From Aquitalea magnusonii (GTDB lineage Bacteria; Pseudomonadota; Gammaproteobacteria; Burkholderiales; Chromobacteriaceae), in the NCBI RefSeq assembly GCF_002217795.2, contig NZ_AP018823.1, forward strand, positions 3,472,001-3,536,000: DNA of 64,000 nucleotides, given 5' to 3'. Position 1 is the stretch's first letter. Each line of letters begins with the position of its first letter. The position numbers and the translations under genes are program-made. This document shows positions 38,214 through 47,443 of this stretch, piece after piece. Below the pieces are notes generated by a model, which was not told where the DNA came from, did no database searches, and saw only the letters and a program-made list of their open reading frames with translations.

Positions 38214-39096
38214 GTTCCAGCAATGTATTCAGGCTGGCAGTGGCATCTCCGCTCAAACCAAGCCGATGCCCTGCCACGGCAGGGAAAATTGCCTTCACAT
38301 CCTCAGGCAGCACATGATCGCGCCCCTCCAGCAAGGCCCATGCACGTGCGGCTGCCAGCAAGGCAAGCCCCGCTCGCGGGCTAAGGCCGGTCAGATAGCC
38401 GCGATCCTGCCGCGTTGCCTGCAACAGCGCGAGTACATAATCGGCCAGATCGGGCGATACCGTCAGCGCGGCGGCCTTTTGCTGCAACTGCAGCAGGCCA
38501 TCGCCACTCAGGCAGGGGGTAATGTCCTCCAGCAAGCTACGACGATCCTGCCCCAGCAGCAACGCACGCTCCGCCTCTGCCGCCGGATAACCCAGCGAGA
38601 TGCGCATCAGGAAACGGTCCAGTTGCGACTCTGGCAGGGGGAATGTTCCCAGTTGCTCGGACGGGTTCTGGGTGGCAATCACAAAAAACGGCACCGGCAG
38701 CGGGTGGCTTTCACCATCAATCGAAACCTGGCGCTCTTCCATGGCCTCCAGCAAGGCGGATTGCACCTTGGGCGAAGCACGGTTGATTTCATCGGCCAAT
38801 AATAGCTGGCTGAACACCGGCCCCTGATGAAAGCGGAAGCTGCCGCTATCCCGCAGGTAGATATTGACGCCCAGGATGTCGGCAGGCAGCAGGTCGCTGG
38901 TGAATTGCACGCGCTGGTAATGCAGGCCCAATACCGCAGCCAGGCCATGGGCGAGCGTGGTTTTCCCCACGCCGGGCACATCCTCGATCAGCAGGTGGCC
39001 ACGGGCAATCAAGCAGGCGAGCGCCAGCCGGATGGCACGGGGCTTGCCCAGGATAAGCGTGTTCAGTTGACGATAGGCAAGGCTGAGTGATTGCAT
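38197..39096 (-). CDS. MoxR-family AAA+ ATPase
   Basis: This 299-residue ATPase is a chaperone-like AAA+ protein. Walker A is DVPGVGKTTLAHG near residue 42; Walker B is LLLADEINRASPK near 105; and sensor 1 is VIATQNPSEQ. It starts at ATG 39096, since the longer in-frame start at 39165 adds 23 residues unlike the family. First gene of MoxR-DUF58-TgpA, divergent from the deacetylase-like gene. MoxR proteins often act with vWA-type proteins in maturation of complexes, but its client here is not evident. Confidence 0.93.
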   Translation of the reverse strand: MQSLSLAYRQLNTLILGKPRAIRLALACLIARGHLLIEDVPGVGKTTLAHGLAAVLGLHYQRVQFTSDLLPADILGVNIYLRDSGSFRFHQGPVFSQLLLADEINRASPKVQSALLEAMEERQVSIDGESHPLPVPFFVIATQNPSEQLGTFPLPESQLDRFLMRISLGYPAAEAERALLLGQDRRSLLEDITPCLSGDGLLQLQQKAAALTVSPDLADYVLALLQATRQDRGYLTGLSPRAGLALLAAARAWALLEGRDHVLPEDVKAIFPAVAGHRLGLSGDATASLNTLLEHVAIP

Positions 39097-39192
39097 TTGG
39101 ACCCGGTTGCGCGCAGTATTTATCGAAAATACATAAAAGATAAAACTCGCGTCCATTGTACGCAAACAATCGTACGCAACAAGGAAACGCTC

Positions 39193-40152
39193 GTGTTAAC
39201 TTGGCTAAAAAACCGTCTACAGAGAAATGGACTCACTGCCTACATCACCCACCCTGTCTGCCTGCAGCACAATATGGGGGTAGGCCACCCGGAATGCCCG
39301 GAACGCCTGGTTGCCATCAAGGACCAACTGATGGCAGCACAGATTTACGACAGCCTGCATGAGGTGGAGGCACCGGAAGTCACCGAGCAGCAACTGGCAA
39401 GAGTCCACCCGCCACGCTATGTGGAATACATCGAGGCCTGTGCGCCCACGGTTGGCACCTTCCGCATGGACCCGGATACCGCCATGGCACCGGGCACCCT
39501 GCCTGCCGCACGTCGCGCCGCCGGTGCGGTGATCAAGGCGGTGGAACTGGTGTGCGAGGATAAGGCACCCAATGCCTTCTGTGCCATTCGTCCGCCGGGC
39601 CATCATGCCGAACACGACAAGGCGATGGGCTTCTGCTTCTTCAACAATATCGCCGTCGGCATTGCCCATGCGCTGTCCACCTACAAGTTTGAGCGGATTG
39701 CGGTGATCGACTTCGACGTGCATCACGGCAATGGCACCGAAGACATCTTCCGTGACGACCCGCGCGTGATGATGGTGTCCATCTTCCAGCACCCCTTCTA
39801 CCCTTACTGCGGCGACAACCCGGCAGGGCCAAACATGGTGAATGTGCCGCTCAAGGCCGGCAGCACCGGGCGGGAATTCCGCGAAGTGGTGGAAAACGTG
39901 TGGCTGCCCAGCCTGCACGACTTCCAGCCGCAGATGATCTTTATCTCTGCCGGTTTTGATGCCCACCGCGAGGATGACATGGGTTCACTGGGGCTGGTGG
40001 AAGCGGATTATGAGTGGGTAACCCGCCACCTGATGCAGATTGCCGACCAGTATGCCGATGGCCGCATCGTCTCGGTACTGGAGGGCGGCTATGACTTGTC
40101 CTCGCTGGCACGCAGCGTAACCGCCCACGTCAAGGTGCTGTCCGACGGCTGA
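39193..40152 (+). CDS. Histone deacetylase-family amidohydrolase
   Basis: This 319-residue zinc hydrolase of the arginase/deacetylase fold belongs to the class II HDAC-like group of bacteria. Active-site motifs are complete: IRPPGHHAEHDKAMGFCFFN (His-His pair), IDFDVHHGNGTEDIF (zinc Asp and His), and SAGFDAHREDDMG (second zinc Asp). GTG 39193 with AAGGAAA just upstream is the likely start; an ATG at 39091 would cross the moxR leader. Likely substrates are acetylated polyamines, small amides or acetylated proteins; none is shown by sequence. Confidence 0.85.
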   Translation: MLTWLKNRLQRNGLTAYITHPVCLQHNMGVGHPECPERLVAIKDQLMAAQIYDSLHEVEAPEVTEQQLARVHPPRYVEYIEACAPTVGTFRMDPDTAMAPGTLPAARRAAGAVIKAVELVCEDKAPNAFCAIRPPGHHAEHDKAMGFCFFNNIAVGIAHALSTYKFERIAVIDFDVHHGNGTEDIFRDDPRVMMVSIFQHPFYPYCGDNPAGPNMVNVPLKAGSTGREFREVVENVWLPSLHDFQPQMIFISAGFDAHREDDMGSLGLVEADYEWVTRHLMQIADQYADGRIVSVLEGGYDLSSLARSVTAHVKVLSDG

Positions 40153-40168
40153 TGGCCAAAGGCTGCAA

Positions 40169-40196
40169 AAAAAGCCACCGCATGCGGTGGCTTTTT
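40169..40196. terminator. Bidirectional terminator between the deacetylase and plsY
   Basis: AAAAAGCCACCG / GCGGTGGCTTTTT around a short ATG-containing loop, with A/T runs on both sides. It can serve the convergent genes on both strands. Confidence 0.9.
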
Positions 40197-40213
40197 AGTT
40201 GGTCGGCAAGCGA

Positions 40214-40840
40214 CTAATTGCCCTTTTTCTCGGCCTTCTCGCCAATCTTGCCTTCCTGCCCGGTCAGCAGCTTGATCAGATTGGATTTGTGGCGGTGAAT
40301 CACCAGGATGGCAATGATGATGCAGGTGCCAAAATACGGCGAGGACGGCTGTACGATGAAATAGGCATACACCGGCACCATCACGCAGGCAACGATGGCG
40401 GACAGCGAGGAAATCTTCACCACAAAAGCCATGAACAGCCAGGTGGCAATGGCCGCCAGTGCCAGCCAGATATTGAAACCGAACAGCACGCCCACTGCGG
40501 TGGCCACACCCTTGCCGCCCTTGAAGCCGAAGAATACCGGCCACATGTGGCCGATCAGCACCGCCAGTGCCGACATGGCAATGGCCTGCTCACCCAGTCC
40601 GTATTGCGGGCCGAACCAGGCCGTCAGCGCCACCGCCACCCAGCCCTTGGCACCATCGCCCAGCAAGGTGAGTACGGCGGCCAGTTTCTTGCCGGTACGC
40701 AACACATTGGTGGCACCGGGGTTGCCCGAGCCGTAGCTGCGCGGGTCGGCCATGCCCATGGCCTTGCTCACGATCACGGCAAAAGACAGCGAGCCCAGCA
40801 AGTAGGCCGCAACAATGAAGGCAAATGCTGTCGTGGTCAT
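40214..40840 (-). CDS. plsY: Glycerol-3-phosphate acyltransferase PlsY
   Basis: This 208-residue inner-membrane enzyme transfers an acyl group from acyl-phosphate to glycerol-3-phosphate, the first step of phospholipid synthesis. Five hydrophobic helices and the three conserved cytosolic motifs are visible: SGNPGATNVLR, FFGFKGGKGVAT, and a C-terminal HRHKSNLIKLL. The family start MTTTAFAFIVAAYLLG is at ATG 40840. Divergent from folB with a 72-bp gap, a common arrangement. Confidence 0.96.
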   Translation of the reverse strand: MTTTAFAFIVAAYLLGSLSFAVIVSKAMGMADPRSYGSGNPGATNVLRTGKKLAAVLTLLGDGAKGWVAVALTAWFGPQYGLGEQAIAMSALAVLIGHMWPVFFGFKGGKGVATAVGVLFGFNIWLALAAIATWLFMAFVVKISSLSAIVACVMVPVYAYFIVQPSSPYFGTCIIIAILVIHRHKSNLIKLLTGQEGKIGEKAEKKGN

Positions 40841-40912
40841 GGTGTATCCATTAGAATAGAAGGCTTCGGATTTTACGGTATCGGGCGACAAAGCCCAACT
40901 CCCGACATAGCA

Positions 40913-41272
40913 ATGGACATCATTTTCCTGCGCGAAGTACGCGCCGACACCATTATCGGTGTTTATGAGTGGGAGCGGAAAAATCCGCAAACCATCGAAA
41001 TCGACCTGGAAATCGGCATTCCCAGTGAAGTGCCCTGCCACAGCGACAATATCGGCGACACCATTCACTACGGTGTGGTGGTGGAACGCTTGCGCAAGGC
41101 ACTGTCGGAACAGCACTTCCTGCTGCTCGAAGCACTGGCGGAATATATCGCCAAGGTGATTCGCGAAGACTTTGGCGCACCCTGGGTACAGGTTTCCGTC
41201 ACCAAGCTGGGCATTCTGCCCGGCGTGCGCCGCGTTGGCGTGCTAATCGAGCGTGGTCACCGGCCGCGCTGA
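40913..41272 (+). CDS. folB: Dihydroneopterin aldolase FolB
   Basis: This 119-residue enzyme converts dihydroneopterin to 6-hydroxymethyl-dihydropterin in folate synthesis. It has the tunnelling fold sequence pattern: MDIIFLREVRADTIIGVYEWE with the pterin-binding glutamate later in HFLLLEALAEYI, and the catalytic lysine in VSVTKLGILPG. A much longer in-frame opening upstream is not coding; ATG 40913 gives the normal FolB N terminus. Confidence 0.95.
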   Translation: MDIIFLREVRADTIIGVYEWERKNPQTIEIDLEIGIPSEVPCHSDNIGDTIHYGVVVERLRKALSEQHFLLLEALAEYIAKVIREDFGAPWVQVSVTKLGILPGVRRVGVLIERGHRPR

Positions 41273-41383
41273 TTTTTTCACGCCAGATTGTCGCTGTACC
41301 CTTGCTCCGTGCATGGCGCTGGCAAATTGACGTTGACGTAATGGTCATGCACCATGGGCCATTATTCTGAGCGAAACCACCCC

Positions 41384-41812
41384 ATGAGCCAGATCAGCGT
41401 TGCAGAGTTCCAGGCCTTGATCGACAGCGAACTGCCGCTGGTCAAACTGTTCGGCATGCACACCGAGGACATTGCCAACGGCACGGCCCGCTTGCGCATG
41501 CACTTCAACCCCGACCTGATCCGCCCCGGTGGCACCATTGCCGGCCCGGCCCTGATGGCGCTGGCCGATGCCACCCTGTATGCCGTGGTGCTGGGCATGA
41601 TAGGCAAGGTGGAACTGGCCGTCACCACCAGCCTGAATATCAATTTCCTGCGTAAGCCACCGCAGGAAGATGTGATTGCCGAAGGCCGCATCCTCAAGCT
41701 GGGCAAGCGCCTGGCCGTGGGCGAGGTGCTGCTGTATTCCGCGGGCAGTGACGAGCCGGTGGCCCATGTCACCGGTACTTATTCCATTCCGCCGTTGCCC
41801 GATAACAGATAA
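41384..41812 (+). CDS. PaaI-family hotdog-fold thioesterase
   Basis: This 142-residue protein has the single hotdog domain of the PaaI/YbgC-like thioesterases. The central helix region carries GGTIAGPALMALADATLYAVV, where family members place the catalytic Asp (ADAT), followed by TTSLNINFLRKP. It is expected to hydrolyse an acyl-CoA, substrate unknown. It lies 111 bp after folB; a short hairpin (CTCTGC...GCAGAG, about 41820-41847) follows and may be a weak terminator. Confidence 0.85.
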   Translation: MSQISVAEFQALIDSELPLVKLFGMHTEDIANGTARLRMHFNPDLIRPGGTIAGPALMALADATLYAVVLGMIGKVELAVTTSLNINFLRKPPQEDVIAEGRILKLGKRLAVGEVLLYSAGSDEPVAHVTGTYSIPPLPDNR

Positions 41813-41878
41813 ACAAAAACCCTCTGCCGGCAATGACCGTGCAGAGAGTTCTCCGGTTACGCTGAATCAGACCGGCGC

Positions 41879-42265
41879 TTACTCTTCCTGATTGCGCATG
41901 AAGTCCGCGGTGTTATAGAAGGCTTCCAGCAGCTTGGCCTTGAGCCAGTCCTCCACCAGCAGTTCGTTCACCGCCTGGGTCATGCACTGCATCCACTGGT
42001 CGCGCATTTCCCCGTCCACGGCAAACGGCATGTGGCGCATGCGCAGGCGCGGATGACCAAACTTTTCCATGTACAAGCCCGGCCCGCCCAGCCAGCCGGA
42101 CAGGAACATGAACAGCTTTTCCCGCGAACCGGCCAGATCAGCCGGGTGCATGTCGCGCAGCACCTTGACCGAAGGGTCGCTGTCCATGATGTCGTAGAAG
42201 CGGTTGGTGAGCCAGCGCACCACGCCTTCACCACCCATCAGCTCGTATGGCGTCATTTCCTGCAT
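41879..42265 (-). CDS. Group 2 truncated haemoglobin
   Basis: This 128-residue globin is of the TrHb2 (HbO-like) class. Diagnostic features are the YMEKFGHPRLRMRHMPF stretch with the proximal haem histidine (RMRH), and a Trp at G8 in RDQWMQCM. Such proteins bind O2 tightly and may detoxify NO or peroxide. MTPYELMGG at 42256 is an alternative start. It follows purT by 3 bp, so the two are one operon, although no metabolic link is known. Confidence 0.9.
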   Translation of the reverse strand: MQEMTPYELMGGEGVVRWLTNRFYDIMDSDPSVKVLRDMHPADLAGSREKLFMFLSGWLGGPGLYMEKFGHPRLRMRHMPFAVDGEMRDQWMQCMTQAVNELLVEDWLKAKLLEAFYNTADFMRNQEE

Positions 42266-42268
42266 GGC

Positions 42269-43468
42269 TCAGTCCTTTACCGGCTTGACCAGCGAAGCGG
42301 CCAGCAAGGCACGCTCACGCGCAGTGGCCACATCATCCGCCTGGGCCACCGCCACGCCCATGCGACGGCGGACAAAGCTTTCCGGCTTGCCGAACAGGCG
42401 CAGGTCGGCACCCGGCACCGCCAGTGCTTCGGCCACGCCTTCAAAGGCAATGCCCTGCTCTTCCATGCCACCGTAAATCACCGCCGAGGCACCGGCGCTG
42501 CGCAGGCTGGCATCCACCGGCAAGCCCAGAATGGCACGGGCATGCAGTTCGAATTCGGAGAAGCGCTGGGTGGCCAACGTCACCAGCCCGGTATCGTGCG
42601 GGCGCGGGCTGACTTCGGAGAACCATACCTGATCGCCCTTGACGAACAGCTCCACCCCGAACAGACCACGTCCGCCCAGCGCATCGGTCACTGCCTTGGC
42701 CATTTCACGGGCGCGCAGCAGTGCCAGTTCGCTCATCGGCTGCGGCTGCCAGCTTTCCACGTAGTCGCCGTTCTTTTGCAGATGGCCGATGGGGTCGCAG
42801 AAGTGGGTGGCAATACCGCCCTGACCATCGCTGGCACGTACGGTGAGCTGGGTGATTTCGTAATCGAAGTCGATGAAACCTTCGACAATCACCCGGCCCT
42901 TGTCCACACGGCCGGCACTGACGGCATATTCCCAGGCTTTGGCCACCTCATCCGGCCCACGCAGCAGCGACTGGCCCTTGCCGCTGGAGGACATTACCGG
43001 CTTCACCAGGCAGGGGTAGCCGATGCCGGCGTCGATGGCCTGCTGCAATTCGTCCAGCGAGGAAGCAAAGGCAAACGGCGAAGTGGGCAGGCCCAGCTCG
43101 TCCGCCGCCAGACAGCGGATGCCTTCGCGGTTCATGGTGAGGTTGGTGGCACGGGCGGTGGGGATCACCTCGGCCAGACCATCAGCCTCGATGCGCAACA
43201 GCTCTTCGGTGGCAATGGCTTCGATTTCCGGCACGATCAGATGCGGGCGCACCTGCTCCACCAGCGCGCGCAGCGCGGCGGCATCCGACATATTGATGAC
43301 ATGGCTGCTGTGAGCCACCTGCATGGCCGGGGCACCGGCGTAGCGGTCTACCGCAATGGTTTCCACCCCCAGGCGCTGCAATGCGATGACAACTTCCTTG
43401 CCCAGCTCGCCGCTGCCCAGCAGCATGACACGCAGCGCAGTGGCGCTGTGCGGGGTTCCGATACGCAT
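42269..43468 (-). CDS. purT: Formate-dependent phosphoribosylglycinamide formyltransferase PurT
   Basis: This 399-residue ATP-grasp enzyme formylates GAR with formate and ATP, the folate-independent alternative to PurN. The N-terminal nucleotide region [15 protein letters not shown], the [18 protein letters not shown] substrate loop and the metal-binding [20 protein letters not shown] are typical. ATG 43468 gives the family start MRIGTPHS. It is upstream of the truncated haemoglobin gene (3-bp gap). Confidence 0.96.
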   Translation of the reverse strand: MRIGTPHSATALRVMLLGSGELGKEVVIALQRLGVETIAVDRYAGAPAMQVAHSSHVINMSDAAALRALVEQVRPHLIVPEIEAIATEELLRIEADGLAEVIPTARATNLTMNREGIRCLAADELGLPTSPFAFASSLDELQQAIDAGIGYPCLVKPVMSSSGKGQSLLRGPDEVAKAWEYAVSAGRVDKGRVIVEGFIDFDYEITQLTVRASDGQGGIATHFCDPIGHLQKNGDYVESWQPQPMSELALLRAREMAKAVTDALGGRGLFGVELFVKGDQVWFSEVSPRPHDTGLVTLATQRFSEFELHARAILGLPVDASLRSAGASAVIYGGMEEQGIAFEGVAEALAVPGADLRLFGKPESFVRRRMGVAVAQADDVATARERALLAASLVKPVKD

Positions 43469-43545
43469 GGTCCGACTCCAGTTAGAAAATGAAAGAATCC
43501 AGGCCGGCATTTTAGCATTGCTGCCGTGCTAGCCGCTGCGCCGGA

Positions 43546-44802
43546 TCAAACACCCTGAAAGGCAAAATCAATCGGCGGAGCGCGGCCGCTGATGATTTCC
43601 GCCAGCGCCCTGCCGCTGCCCGCGCCTTCCGTCCAGCCCAGCGTGCCGTGACCGGTATTGAAGTAAAGATTGGGATACGGGCTGCGGCCAATCAGCGGCA
43701 CATTGCCGGGCGTGGCCGGACGCAAGCCGCTCCAGAACTCGGCGGCATCCCAGTCGGCCACCTCCGGCATCAAGGCCTGGCCACGCTTGATCAAGGACTG
43801 ACAGCGCACCGCATTCAGGCTGCTGGAGTAACCAGCCAGCTCCGCTGTACCGGCAATGCGCAGCCGCGAGCCCAGACGCGAGATAACCACCTTGTAGGCT
43901 TCATCGGTAATGCTGGCCAGCGGGGCCGTGGCCGGGTCGCGCAAGGGCAAGGTGGCGGAATAGCCCTTCCACGGATAGATGGGCAGGCGCAGCCCCAACG
44001 GTGCCGCCAGCAAGGGCGAATAACTGCCCAGCGCCAGCACGTAGGCGTCGGCTGTCACGCGGCGGTAATTGCCTTCCGGCAGATTGACCGACACGCCGCT
44101 GATGCGACCATTGTCAGTTTCCAGCGCATTGATGCGGGTATTGAAACGGAACTCCACCCCGGCACGCGCCGCATGCTCAGCCATGGCGCAGGTATACAGG
44201 TGGACATCGCCGGATTCGTCCGACGGGCAGTAGCTGGCACCGGCCAGCGTGGGAGCAATGCCGGCCAGTGCCGGCTCGATGCGTGCCAGTTCTTCCCGGC
44301 TGATGATGTGCTTGTCCATGCCCAGCTCGCGCATTTGCGCGGCCACATGGGCGGCCTCGTCCAACTGGCGCTGGGTATGAAACAAGGACACAATGCCACG
44401 GGTCTGCTGCTGGTAATCCAGATTGAGTTCGGCGCGCAGCAGCTGCAGGGTATCGCGGCTGTAGCGGCCCAGCGCCAGCATCTGGCGCATATTGCGTTCG
44501 GCACGGCTGGCGCGGCATTCCAGCAGGAACTGCCAGCACCAGCGCCACTGGGCCGGGTCCAGCCGCAGGCGGAACAATAGCGGGGCATCGTCGCGCAGCA
44601 GCCATTGCAGGATTTGCCAGGGGGCGGCCGGGTTGGCCCAGGGCTCGGACTGGCTGACGGAAATTTGCCCGCCATTGGCGAAACTGGTTTCGCGCGCCGG
44701 CCCGCTGGCGCGGTCCAGCACCACTACCTCATGCCCTGCACGGGCCAGAAACCAGGCGGTGGACACCCCCACCACGCCTGATCCCAGCACAGCTACCTTC
44801 AT
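43546..44802 (-). CDS. dadA: D-amino acid dehydrogenase small subunit (DadA)
   Basis: This 418-residue FAD protein oxidises D-amino acids, mainly D-alanine, and passes electrons to the respiratory chain. The N-terminal dinucleotide fold MKVAVLGSGVVGVSTAWFLA is intact, as is ETSFANGGQISVSQSEPWA, and the C-terminal FAD motif NLYFNTGHGTLGWTEGAGS. ATG 44802 was chosen because the frame before it crosses a hairpin (44825-44847). No alanine racemase gene (dadX) is adjacent. Confidence 0.94.
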   Translation of the reverse strand: MKVAVLGSGVVGVSTAWFLARAGHEVVVLDRASGPARETSFANGGQISVSQSEPWANPAAPWQILQWLLRDDAPLLFRLRLDPAQWRWCWQFLLECRASRAERNMRQMLALGRYSRDTLQLLRAELNLDYQQQTRGIVSLFHTQRQLDEAAHVAAQMRELGMDKHIISREELARIEPALAGIAPTLAGASYCPSDESGDVHLYTCAMAEHAARAGVEFRFNTRINALETDNGRISGVSVNLPEGNYRRVTADAYVLALGSYSPLLAAPLGLRLPIYPWKGYSATLPLRDPATAPLASITDEAYKVVISRLGSRLRIAGTAELAGYSSSLNAVRCQSLIKRGQALMPEVADWDAAEFWSGLRPATPGNVPLIGRSPYPNLYFNTGHGTLGWTEGAGSGRALAEIISGRAPPIDFAFQGV

Positions 44803-44824
44803 GTTGACTCCAGCAGACGTGACA

Positions 44825-44847
44825 ACGGGCAAGTCATGCTTGCCCGT
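44825..44847 (-). terminator. Hairpin downstream of cheR
   Basis: ACGGGCAAG / CTTGCCCGT with a 5-nt loop, between the cheR stop and the dadA start. It lacks a strong T-run, so it may only weaken read-through. Confidence 0.4.
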
Positions 44848-44912
44848 CCGGCTCAGCCGATTGAGACCCCGGATACTACGCCGCAGCGCAGCAGGGCTCA
44901 ATGGGGGAAACG

Positions 44913-45776
44913 CTACTTTTTCGGCGCGTGCTGATACACCGTCTTGCCACGCAGCTGGAAGTAGTCCGAGGCAAAATAGAAGTTTTCCGAGTGGCCGACA
45001 AACAACAAGCCATCGGGCTTGAGCAGCGGGGCGAATTTTTTCAGCACGGCAAACTGGGTGTCACGGTCGAAATAAATCATCACGTTGCGGCAGAAAATGG
45101 CATCGAACTGCTTGCGCAGCGCCCAGTTGTTTTCGATCAGGTTCAGCCGCTGGAAGGTGATCATATTGCGTAACACCGCCTTGGCCTGATAATTGCCATC
45201 CGGCAATTTGTCGAAATACTTGTGCGCATGGCCGGGCGGCAGGCGGGCAATCTTGTCTTCCGGATAAATGCCCTTGCGGCCGGTTTCCAGCACGCTGGTA
45301 TCCAGATCGGTGGCGATGATGCTGATGGCCGGCTTGCTGCCATGTGGAAAGGCTTCCAGCGCGGTAATGGCCAGCGAGTAAGGCTCCTCACCGGTGGAGG
45401 ATGCTGCGCACCAGATGGACAGCTCACTGGCACCTGCCGCCGCCCTTTGCTTCAGGTGATCCGCCAGAATCGGGAAATGATGTTCCTCGCGGAAAAAGAA
45501 GGTGAGGTTGGTGGTGAGTGCATTCACAAACTGCTCGAACTCACGCTTGCCGGCTACCGACTCCAGATAATCCACATAGGCGGCAAAGGTGGCCAGCTTC
45601 AGCTCGCGGATGCGTCTGACCAGGCGGCCGTACACCATGTCCTTCTTGGACGGGTTCAGCGAGATACCGGCCTCCTTATAGATCAGCTTACGGATGCGCT
45701 CGAAGTCGGCATCACTGAAACTGAATTCGCGATTGAATTCAACCTTGGGCAATACCAGTGGTGGCAGTTTATTCAT
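44913..45776 (-). CDS. cheR: Chemotaxis protein methyltransferase CheR
   Basis: This 287-residue SAM-dependent enzyme methylates glutamates of chemoreceptors. It has an N-terminal helical domain (FEFSD-type region, RIRKLIYKEAGISLNPSKKD) and the catalytic domain with LSIWCAASSTGEEPYSLAI as the SAM motif, followed by IIATDLDTSVLETGRKGIY and DAIFCRNVMIYFD. ATG 45776 follows GGGGGAAACA; earlier in-frame starts would cross the erpA terminator. It is isolated from other che genes here, so it may serve a cluster elsewhere or an accessory pathway. Confidence 0.94.
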   Translation of the reverse strand: MNKLPPLVLPKVEFNREFSFSDADFERIRKLIYKEAGISLNPSKKDMVYGRLVRRIRELKLATFAAYVDYLESVAGKREFEQFVNALTTNLTFFFREEHHFPILADHLKQRAAAGASELSIWCAASSTGEEPYSLAITALEAFPHGSKPAISIIATDLDTSVLETGRKGIYPEDKIARLPPGHAHKYFDKLPDGNYQAKAVLRNMITFQRLNLIENNWALRKQFDAIFCRNVMIYFDRDTQFAVLKKFAPLLKPDGLLFVGHSENFYFASDYFQLRGKTVYQHAPKK

Positions 45777-45793
45777 CTTGTTTCCCCCGATAC

Positions 45794-45821
45794 AAAAAAA
45801 CCCGGACTGAGTCCGGGTTTT
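45794..45821 (-). terminator. Intrinsic terminator of erpA
   Basis: On the minus strand, AAAACCCGGAC / GTCCGGGTTTT with a short loop and T7 (45800-45794). It ends the erpA transcript before cheR. Confidence 0.9.
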
Positions 45822-45851
45822 CATTCTACTCCTGTTTGTCGCCCCGCCGGT

Positions 45852-46202
45852 TTACACCGAGAAGGAAGAACCACAACCGCAGGTGGTGGTGGCATTCGGG
45901 TTGCGAATGACAAACTGGGAGCCTTCCAGGCTTTCCTGATAGTCGATCTCGGCACCCACCAGATACTGGTAGCTCATCGGGTCAACCAGGAAAGTCACGC
46001 CGTCTCTCTCTATAGCGGTATCGTCCTCATTGGCGATTTCGTCAAATGTAAAACCGTACTGGAAGCCGGAGCAGCCACCGCCAGTCACGAACACGCGCAG
46101 TTTCAGATCAGGATTGCCCTCTTCCGCGATCAGGTCCAGCACCTTGTTGCAGGCGCTGTCGGTAAAGTTGATCGGGGACAGCATTTCGGTAGTCTCGGAC
46201 AT
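45852..46202 (-). CDS. erpA: Iron-sulphur cluster insertion protein ErpA
   Basis: This 116-residue A-type carrier delivers Fe-S clusters to target enzymes. The three cluster cysteines are present in [11 protein letters not shown] and the C-terminal [11 protein letters not shown]. The N terminus [17 protein letters not shown] is like ErpA rather than IscA, and it lies outside any isc operon. It follows argC by 95 bp on the same strand. Window clients could include NadA and MutY, both Fe-S proteins. Confidence 0.96.
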   Translation of the reverse strand: MSETTEMLSPINFTDSACNKVLDLIAEEGNPDLKLRVFVTGGGCSGFQYGFTFDEIANEDDTAIERDGVTFLVDPMSYQYLVGAEIDYQESLEGSQFVIRNPNATTTCGCGSSFSV

Positions 46203-46297
46203 GGTTCACCTCGCAAATCGATTTCGGCCTCGCAGCCATTCACCTACTATTTTAGTCGGATATCAGGGCGAATGGCCAATATTCAATCATCCCTGCA

Positions 46298-47341
46298 TCA
46301 AGGCAGCAGCGGAACGATGTCCAGACCGGCGTTTTCCGGCTGGCCGAACATCAGGTTCATGGTCTGCACGGCCTGACCGGATGCGCCTTTCACCAGATTG
46401 TCTTCCACCACTAGGATGATCAGCAGATCGCCGTTGCCCGGACGATGCACGGCGATGCGCACGGTGTTGGAACCACGCACGCTGCGGGTTTCCGGGTGGC
46501 TGCCAGCCGGCAGCACATCGACAAAATGCTCACCGGCATAGCGCTGTTCAAACAGGCTCTGGAAGTCGGTGTCCAGCGCCTCCGGCTTGATGCGGGCGTA
46601 GATGGTGGAATGGATGCCGCGAATCATCGGCGTCAGGTGCGGCACAAAGGTCAGCTTGACCGGGCCGCCATGAATGGCCGACAAGCCCTGCTCGATTTCC
46701 GGCGAATGACGATGACCCTTCACGGCATAGGCCTTGAAGTTGTCACCGGCTTCGGCCAGCAGCGCGCCGACCTCGGCCTTGCGACCGGCACCGGACACGC
46801 CGGACTTGCAGTCGGCAATCAGCGTCTGGGTGTCGATCAGCTGTTTGCCGCCTTCCAACAGCGGCAGCAGACCCAGTTGTACCGAAGTGGGATAGCAACC
46901 GGCCATGCCCACCAGACGCGCTGCGCGGATGGCATCGCGGTTCACCTCCGGCAAGCCGTATACCGCTTCGGCCAGCAGGTCGGTGCAGCTATGCTCCATC
47001 GCATACCATTGCTGGAACACTGCCGGGTCTTTCAGGCGGAAATCCGCCGCCAGGTCGATGACCTTGACGCCGGCAGCCAGCAGTTCACGCGCCTGCGCCA
47101 TGGCCACGCCGTGCGGGGTGGCAAAAAACACCACGTCGCACTGCTCCAGCGGGGTTTCATCCGGGGTGGAGAAGGCCACATCCACGCGACCGCGCAGGCT
47201 GGGGAACATCTCGGCCACTTTCATGCCTGCTTCCTTGCGCGAGGTAACGGCCACCACCTCGGCACCGGGATGCCCGGCCAGAAGACGCAACAGTTCGACA
47301 CCGGTATAACCGGTACCGCCGACGATGCCCACCTTGATCAT
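46298..47341 (-). CDS. argC: N-acetyl-gamma-glutamyl-phosphate reductase
   Basis: This 347-residue NADP-dependent enzyme reduces N-acetylglutamyl phosphate in arginine synthesis. It opens with the Rossmann motif [19 protein letters not shown]; the catalytic cysteine is in [14 protein letters not shown] near residue 152; and [11 protein letters not shown] and the catalytic-His segment [10 protein letters not shown] follow. It is of the type-1 length. No other arg genes are adjacent. Confidence 0.97.
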   Translation of the reverse strand: MIKVGIVGGTGYTGVELLRLLAGHPGAEVVAVTSRKEAGMKVAEMFPSLRGRVDVAFSTPDETPLEQCDVVFFATPHGVAMAQARELLAAGVKVIDLAADFRLKDPAVFQQWYAMEHSCTDLLAEAVYGLPEVNRDAIRAARLVGMAGCYPTSVQLGLLPLLEGGKQLIDTQTLIADCKSGVSGAGRKAEVGALLAEAGDNFKAYAVKGHRHSPEIEQGLSAIHGGPVKLTFVPHLTPMIRGIHSTIYARIKPEALDTDFQSLFEQRYAGEHFVDVLPAGSHPETRSVRGSNTVRIAVHRPGNGDLLIILVVEDNLVKGASGQAVQTMNLMFGQPENAGLDIVPLLP

Positions 47342-47443
47342 GCTGTACTTCCTTGTGTAAATAAACGTCGCAAAAGTGACAGTCTAAGGACTAGGTCGGC
47401 GTGATGCAACCGCGATCTGGCCTGCGTCACACAGGCCGGAGGC

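Noticed and set aside
40199..40912. Long N-terminal extension of folB
   Set aside because: The frame upstream of 40913 is antisense to plsY and has no dihydroneopterin aldolase sequence.
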